Source: SXVE01 sp036388895 (GTDB taxonomy: Bacteria > Acidobacteriota > Blastocatellia > Pyrinomonadales > Pyrinomonadaceae). Taken from it: a stretch of DNA of 64,000 nucleotides. The number at the start of each line of letters is the position of its first letter. The first letter of the stretch is position 1. The position numbers were made by a program, and so were the translations under genes. Below, one piece after another: positions 59,662 to 64,000 of the stretch. The stretch covers positions 62,001 to 126,000 of the forward strand of contig DASVQY010000020.1 of NCBI GenBank assembly GCA_036388895.1. The letters run 5' to 3'. The notes beneath the pieces are model-generated. The model searched no databases. It saw nothing but the letters and a program-made list of their open reading frames with translations, and was not told the DNA's origin.

Positions 59662-60759
59662 ATGAAAATAATTTTACTCTCAATTTTTTTGACAATATCA
59701 TTTTGTTTTAATCTTTGGGCGCAAGAGTCATTAAAAGTACTAGAAAAGCCGATTCCTTTATTTACAGAAGCACAAAGAGAGTTAAATATTTGTGCTCAAG
59801 GAACTGTAACTTTACGGGTTGAGTTTCTTGCAAACGGTCAAATAGGTAAAGTTCTTCCCATTTCTGGCTTACCTTATGGATTGACTGAAAGTGCTGTTGA
59901 AGCGGTTAAACAAATAAAGTTTATACCAGCAAAAAAGGAAGGAAATTCAGCAACAATCTTCAAACAAATTCAATATTCTTTCACTTTGGATGGTGGTTGG
60001 AAAAACACATCAAACCAATTTGAAAGCAAAAAAGATAATTCAAAAAATGATGAGAAAGCCGAGGCTGTTATAATAAAGGCTATTGAAAAGCTCGGCGGTG
60101 AAAAATATTTGCGGGTGAAATCGCAAATCGGGCGCGGACAATTCAGCGTTATGCGCGACGGCAGCCTGCTCTCTTTTCAGTCGTTTGTTGACGTGATTGT
60201 TTTTCCGGACAAGGAACGCACTGAATTTAAAGGTTTGGGTTCAAAAAATGTGCAAACCAACGTCGGGAAAAACGGTTGGATATTCGACGGCGATGCGGAA
60301 ACGGTCAAGGAGCAAGACGAAGCGCAAATCAAGAATTTTGTGCACGGCATTAACGTCAGCCTCGACAATCTTTTGCGCGGCGGTTGGCGCTCTGAAAATG
60401 CCGTTTTGAGCTACGTCGGGAAACGGCAGGCGAGTTTGGGGAAACGAAATGATGTCGTTAAACTTACGTATCCGGATGGTTTATCGGTTGAGTTCGAGTT
60501 TTCCGATGAGGGAATGCCAGTCAAATCAATTTATAAACGAACGAACGCCGACGGTGAGGAAGTAAAAGAGGAAGATCGCTACGCGCAATTCGTCGAAGTT
60601 TCGGGAATAAAAGCGCCTTTTATTATTGACCGTTTTACGAATAACGTGCAAAGTTCGCGCATCAATTACGAATCAATTGAATTTAACAAAACGGTTCCCG
60701 ATTCGATTTTTGCCAAACCGAAAAACGCCAAAGAAGCAAAAAAAGATTTGAAATTATAG
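59662..60759 (+). CDS. Exported protein with N-terminal TonB-like domain
   Basis: The 365-residue protein has a signal peptide (ILLSIFLTISFCFNLWAQ) then a TonB C-terminal-type fold (GTVTLRVEFLANGQIGKVLP, TESAVEAVKQIKFIPA). A second, LolA-like beta region of about 220 residues follows (KSQIGRGQFSVMRDG, GLSVEFEFSDEGMPVKSIYK). A fusion of the two is unusual. The ATG at 59662 starts the signal peptide; a GTG at 59617 lies inside the terminator stem and is rejected. It converges on the RNase gene. Confidence 0.75.
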   Translation: MKIILLSIFLTISFCFNLWAQESLKVLEKPIPLFTEAQRELNICAQGTVTLRVEFLANGQIGKVLPISGLPYGLTESAVEAVKQIKFIPAKKEGNSATIFKQIQYSFTLDGGWKNTSNQFESKKDNSKNDEKAEAVIIKAIEKLGGEKYLRVKSQIGRGQFSVMRDGSLLSFQSFVDVIVFPDKERTEFKGLGSKNVQTNVGKNGWIFDGDAETVKEQDEAQIKNFVHGINVSLDNLLRGGWRSENAVLSYVGKRQASLGKRNDVVKLTYPDGLSVEFEFSDEGMPVKSIYKRTNADGEEVKEEDRYAQFVEVSGIKAPFIIDRFTNNVQSSRINYESIEFNKTVPDSIFAKPKNAKEAKKDLKL

Positions 60760-60784
60760 AAAAAGAATAGAACGCAGAGCAGAC

Positions 60785-60848
60785 GAAAAAGCGCGGGTCA
60801 GCACAGATAAAATTTAAGAATATAATCTGTGCTGACCCGCGCTTTTTC
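60785..60848. terminator. Two-way terminator with a perfect 24-bp stem
   Basis: GAAAAAGCGCGGGTCAGCAC begins the left arm (60785-60808) and the right arm (60825-60848) is its exact reverse complement. The loop is 16 nt of AT-rich sequence. The stem is framed by A-runs and T-runs on both sides, so it can stop transcription of the convergent genes in both directions. Further imperfect pairing continues outwards (GAACGCAGA with GCGTTC). Confidence 0.85.
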
Positions 60849-60872
60849 CGTAAAAAATCCGCGTTCAATTCT

Positions 60873-63677
60873 TTAAATAAACGCGAAATCGAATTGTTCT
60901 TGATGAATAGACTTATCGCCGGTCAAATCAACATTGCCGAGATACGCTTCGATTTCTTCGAGAACGGTTCTTTCCGTTGTTCGCAGAGCATTCGCCACTT
61001 CGGGATGAATTCGCAAAGTCGTCTGCCTAACGTCTTCAACCGACTTTGAAAGACGCCGCGCTTCTTCGAGAATCTCATAACAAGTCGTCTGCGGTGATTT
61101 TACCCAGCCCGCGCCTTCGCAGTAATTACACGGAGCGCACAAAGTTCTTTCGAGCGATTGTTTGACGCGTTTGCGCGTCATAATAATCAGACCGAAATCG
61201 TTGAATGACAGAACCTTAGTCGGCGATTTGTCGGTCGACAGAGCTTCCTGCAAAGCCTGCGAAACCTTCTGCCGGTTGCGGCGGTCTTCCATATCAATCA
61301 AATCGAGCACGATAATTCCGCCTAAATCGCGCAGACGAATCTGGCGGGCGATTTCCTCGACCGCTTCCATATTCGTTTTCGTAATCGTGTCTTCGAGCCG
61401 TGCGTTTCCTTTGCCGACAAACTTACCGGTGTTTACGTCAATTGCAACAAGCGCTTCGGTTTGGTTAATGACGAGATAGCCGCCAGATTTCAGCCATACG
61501 CGCGGTTTCAAAGCCTTATCAACTTCTTCCTGAACACCGTATGCTTCTAAAATCGGGTCTTCCCGCGTGTAAAGTTTGACGCGGTTAACCATTCGCGGCT
61601 GAATCCGATTGACGAATTCGATGATGCGCAGATATTCTTCTTCGGAATCTACGCGAATTGCTGAATATTCATCGGAAAGATGATCGCGCAGAAGCCTCTG
61701 AATAATATCCAAATCCTGATGAACGAGCGCCGGAGATTTGGATTTATCCGCCGTCTTTTTAATGTCCATCCAGGTTCGCACGAGGTAACGCGCGTCCTGC
61801 CGCAAATCTTCTTCGGTGATGCCGGTTCCGGCTGTTCTAACGATAAAACCGCCCGAAGGAATTTCCTCGCTTTGACGAATTTTTTGAATCAAGCCGCGCA
61901 GACGCGAACGCTCGCTTGCCGATTCGATTTTGCGCGAAACGCCGAGATGCTCGATCGTCGGCATATAAACAAGAAATCTTCCCGGAAGCGCGATGTGCGA
62001 CGTAATTCGCGCGCCTTTGCGGGCAATCGGCTCTTTCGCAATCTGAACGAGAATTTCCTGTCCTTCGCGCAGCAAATCGGTAATTGTCGGCTGCGAACGA
62101 CGCTCACCGCGGTCGTTACGATCATTTCTATCATTTCGATCATTTCGGTCACGACGATTGCCGCCGTTATTGCCGCCTTGAAAACCTCGATTGCCGCCGC
62201 GATTGTTTTGAAATTCGCGTTCCGGGCTGCTGCTTTGAACTTCCTTTTCAGTAACTTCTTCCACTTCTTCGATGATTTCAGTTCCATCAAATTCAGAATC
62301 AACCGTGTCGGTCGATTCTGTTTGGTCATCGTTTCTTTCCTGACCGCGACCGCGACCGCCGCGACGATTTCTACCGCCGCGACCGCCGCGACGAACAGCC
62401 ATATCCGCAATATCACCAACATCTCTAAGGCTTGCCTGCGCGTCTGCAAGCGTTTCGGCTTCAGTCGTTTTTTTCGATTTGCGCCCGCCTTTTTTGCCGC
62501 GACCTGATTTCCCGGAAGTTTCAGCCTGCGGTTCATCTGACGCACCTGTTTGCAGAGTTTCGGTCGGAGCGTCGTCTGAATTTTTATCTCTTCCGGATTT
62601 CCCTGCTGATTTTCTTTTGCGTTTTGCGGTGTCGTTCGGCGATCCGGCTTCAGTTTCAGTCGGCACAGTTTCTACCGATTCAGGAGTTTCAGCATCGGTC
62701 CGACTATCACTTTCAGACTCTGCTTTTCGTCCTTTTCCGGTTTTGTTTCTGCCCTTTCCGCCTCTGCTTTGACGTTTAGATTTCGCAGGGACTTCGATTG
62801 TTTGCTGTGGCTCTTCGTCTTCGTCAGCAATACGCTCAAAACCGTTCGGTACGTCAGTAACTGAATTCAACAAGGAACCAACCTCGGCAGCCCCGGTACT
62901 TTCCAAATCAAATTCGATGGCACGAACTTTATCAACGATAGCTTCCTGGACGTAAGCATCCTTAAACATTTCGCCGGGCGTTTCATCGTCAATCACACGC
63001 TCGAAACCGAAATCATCTGTATCGAAAATCGAAGTATATTCTTCAGTATGGACTTCGGGGAAAATTCCTGATTCATCGAAATTTTCGGTTGCATCTTCGT
63101 TTATATCTTCGTTCGCGCTTTCCGAATCGAAGTGTTCTTCTCTGCCTTTTGCGATGACTTCGTTGTCCGTTCTCGCCGAATCGTCTTTGCCGTCTCTTCT
63201 GCCGCGCTGTTTGTCTTTGCGTTTGCCTTGCTGCTTTTGATTTTTTTCAAAGTTTTTTTCTTCCGCATCGTCAGATACAACGCCGGCATCGGCTACCGCT
63301 AACGGCTCAGCGATTTCTTGTACAGATTCCATCTGTTTTTCGCGTTCCAAACGCGCTCGTTCGATGCGGTCGTCGGCTTCTCTTTTCGCTTCTTCGGGCG
63401 ATGATTTTTTCGACTTTTCCATCACGATGCGCTCGATTTCTTCTTCTTCATCGAAAAAGTCGGAAACGTAAAGAAAAGCGTCGCGTTCCAGACCGATTGA
63501 AACGAAAGCCGACTGCATTCCGGGCAGAACGCGCTGCACGCGTCCTTTGTAAATATTGCCGACGACGCCGGAATTTTCTTCGCCGCGCTCGATATAAAAT
63601 TCAGTAACCTTGCCATTGTCGAGTATGGCAATCTTTTTTTCGCGTCCGTTGACGCTGATAATCATTTCTTTCGACAT
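60873..63677 (-). CDS. rne: Ribonuclease E/G with a long disordered insert in the S1 domain
   Basis: A 934-residue enzyme: residues 1-75 begin the S1 domain (IGLERDAFLYVSDFF). Residues about 75-525 are Glu/Lys/Arg/Gly-rich and disordered, and S1 resumes at LLREGQEILVQIAKEPIARK. The catalytic part follows with ALVAIDVNTGKFVGKGN and GIIVLDLIDMEDRRNRQ (the two Asp residues of the Mg site). The Zn-link-like CAPCNYCEGAG comes near the end. It cleaves single-stranded RNA. I start at the ATG at 63677; an upstream ATG adds 35 non-family residues. Confidence 0.93.
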   Translation of the reverse strand: MSKEMIISVNGREKKIAILDNGKVTEFYIERGEENSGVVGNIYKGRVQRVLPGMQSAFVSIGLERDAFLYVSDFFDEEEEIERIVMEKSKKSSPEEAKREADDRIERARLEREKQMESVQEIAEPLAVADAGVVSDDAEEKNFEKNQKQQGKRKDKQRGRRDGKDDSARTDNEVIAKGREEHFDSESANEDINEDATENFDESGIFPEVHTEEYTSIFDTDDFGFERVIDDETPGEMFKDAYVQEAIVDKVRAIEFDLESTGAAEVGSLLNSVTDVPNGFERIADEDEEPQQTIEVPAKSKRQSRGGKGRNKTGKGRKAESESDSRTDAETPESVETVPTETEAGSPNDTAKRKRKSAGKSGRDKNSDDAPTETLQTGASDEPQAETSGKSGRGKKGGRKSKKTTEAETLADAQASLRDVGDIADMAVRRGGRGGRNRRGGRGRGQERNDDQTESTDTVDSEFDGTEIIEEVEEVTEKEVQSSSPEREFQNNRGGNRGFQGGNNGGNRRDRNDRNDRNDRNDRGERRSQPTITDLLREGQEILVQIAKEPIARKGARITSHIALPGRFLVYMPTIEHLGVSRKIESASERSRLRGLIQKIRQSEEIPSGGFIVRTAGTGITEEDLRQDARYLVRTWMDIKKTADKSKSPALVHQDLDIIQRLLRDHLSDEYSAIRVDSEEEYLRIIEFVNRIQPRMVNRVKLYTREDPILEAYGVQEEVDKALKPRVWLKSGGYLVINQTEALVAIDVNTGKFVGKGNARLEDTITKTNMEAVEEIARQIRLRDLGGIIVLDLIDMEDRRNRQKVSQALQEALSTDKSPTKVLSFNDFGLIIMTRKRVKQSLERTLCAPCNYCEGAGWVKSPQTTCYEILEEARRLSKSVEDVRQTTLRIHPEVANALRTTERTVLEEIEAYLGNVDLTGDKSIHQEQFDFAFI
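62119..62150 (-). repeat. Tandem 9-bp repeat coding Arg-Asn-Asp in the RNase insert
   Basis: Three to four 9-bp units of the type CGATCATTT encode the tripeptide repeat RND in the disordered insert of the RNase gene. It is part of the coding frame, not a separate element. Confidence 0.8.
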
Positions 63678-64000
63678 ATGTAAAAATTTTCCTCGAAAAT
63701 TATAAAAATACTGTCTTTGTCGCGGAGATATTTCGGCGGACGATGAGCGGACGCAAAAAACAAAGGAAAGTTTACAGACCAAACCGACGACTTGAAAAGC
63801 CTCGGCAAAATGAGCGGTTTTTTATTGATATTTTTGGATTTTGAAAACTGTTTTCAAAACTTTTCGTAAGTTTGAGTTTCTTCACGCAGGAATCTCGTTT
63901 TAATAAAAAAACCGTTGCGGCTTTTTTCAAACAGGGAGCGCCAATTTCTTTAACGGAAATCGCGCTCAGACCTACTAAATTTCTCGTTCAATAAAAACTT
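63678..64000. other. Upstream region of the RNase gene
   Basis: No gene is seen in these 323 bp. The region is AT-rich and holds a perfect 21-bp palindrome at 63839-63859. It probably carries the promoter and a long leader of the RNase gene on the minus strand. A gene reading away from it to the right would begin beyond the window. Confidence 0.5.
63839..63859. promoter_or_regulatory. Perfect 21-bp palindrome upstream of the RNase gene
   Basis: TTTTGAAAAC-T-GTTTTCAAAA has two exact 10-bp arms around a single central T. It lies about 160 bp upstream of the RNase start codon. A dimeric repressor site or a leader hairpin are both possible. Confidence 0.55.

Noticed and set aside
62119..62150. 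Possible CRISPR-like or VNTR array
   Set aside because: Only 9-bp units with no spacers, inside a coding frame; reads as an RND peptide repeat.
61680..62545. Long open frames on both strands within the RNase insert
   Set aside because: They come from the low-complexity repeats (Ala/Thr-rich or Ile/Thr-rich reading) and break the RNase frame, which has motifs on both sides.
1..64000. tRNA, rRNA and purine-type riboswitches
   Set aside because: No T-loop GTTCGA-type core in cloverleaf context, no rRNA signature and no purine-aptamer core upstream of the nucleoside permeases were found by eye.

Overview
The window looks like chromosomal DNA of a didermic (Gram-negative type) bacterium of moderate GC content. 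Pointers are a Wzx/Wzy-type surface polysaccharide locus, TonB C-terminal domain proteins, many exported proteins, an HspR-type heat-shock operator (HAIR) and an RNase E/G with a long disordered insert. My best guess is Acidobacteriota (Blastocatellia-like); this is an overall impression, not a demonstrated placement. No tRNA, rRNA, CRISPR array or intact insertion sequence was seen.

Region 1 (1-28.5 kb). After the end of a probable membrane glycosyltransferase (+ strand), a run of about 20 minus-strand genes makes, modifies and exports a polysaccharide. Transcription runs from about 28.5 kb down to 0.5 kb. Gene order is: O-antigen ligase/polymerase, two GT2 glycosyltransferases, a fused FkbM methyltransferase-flippase, asparagine synthase 2, a methyltransferase, a deacetylase-like protein, a heparinase II/III-like protein, a GT4, a two-domain oxidoreductase, a GT4, a formyltransferase, a NodB deacetylase, asparagine synthase 1, a second formyltransferase, an (alpha/alpha)6-barrel protein, a GT4-like enzyme, a YdcF protein, a methyltransferase and a parallel beta-helix protein. 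Two formyltransferases plus two glutamine-dependent amidotransferases suggest a glycan with N-formyl amino sugars and amidated uronic acids (inference).

Region 2 (28.6-38 kb). A divergent sigma-factor-like gene, a small zinc-finger (ZAS-like) protein, a long-chain acyl-CoA synthetase and a ComM/YifB ATPase come first. An ECF sigma factor, its membrane anti-sigma factor and two exported beta-repeat proteins follow.

Region 3 (38-41.4 kb). A foreign-looking, AT-rich stretch holds one large gene fusing a Prim-Pol primase domain, a DnaG-like middle and a DnaB helicase. It is preceded by about 0.75 kb without a convincing gene but with a perfect 24-bp hairpin. This is the strongest candidate for a mobile-element remnant or an unusual replication module.

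Region 4 (41.4-52.3 kb). dCTP deaminase, an M1 aminopeptidase and a TonB-domain protein precede a nucleoside uptake and salvage cluster: two ABC permeases, purine nucleoside phosphorylase, uridine kinase, cytidine deaminase and an exported MTA/SAH-deaminase-like amidohydrolase.

Region 5 (52.4-60.8 kb). A stress-protein cluster starts at a HAIR-overlapped sigma-70 promoter: hsp20, clpB, grpE, a Uma2-like gene and a ClpC-like ATPase closed by a terminator. A small exported TonB-domain protein follows.

Region 6 (60.9-64 kb). RNase E/G on the minus strand, with about 450 low-complexity residues inserted in its S1 domain and a 21-bp palindrome upstream.

A recurring theme is intergenic spacers built from short degenerate repeats that fold back on themselves. 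They occur between convergent genes and also inside probable operons.
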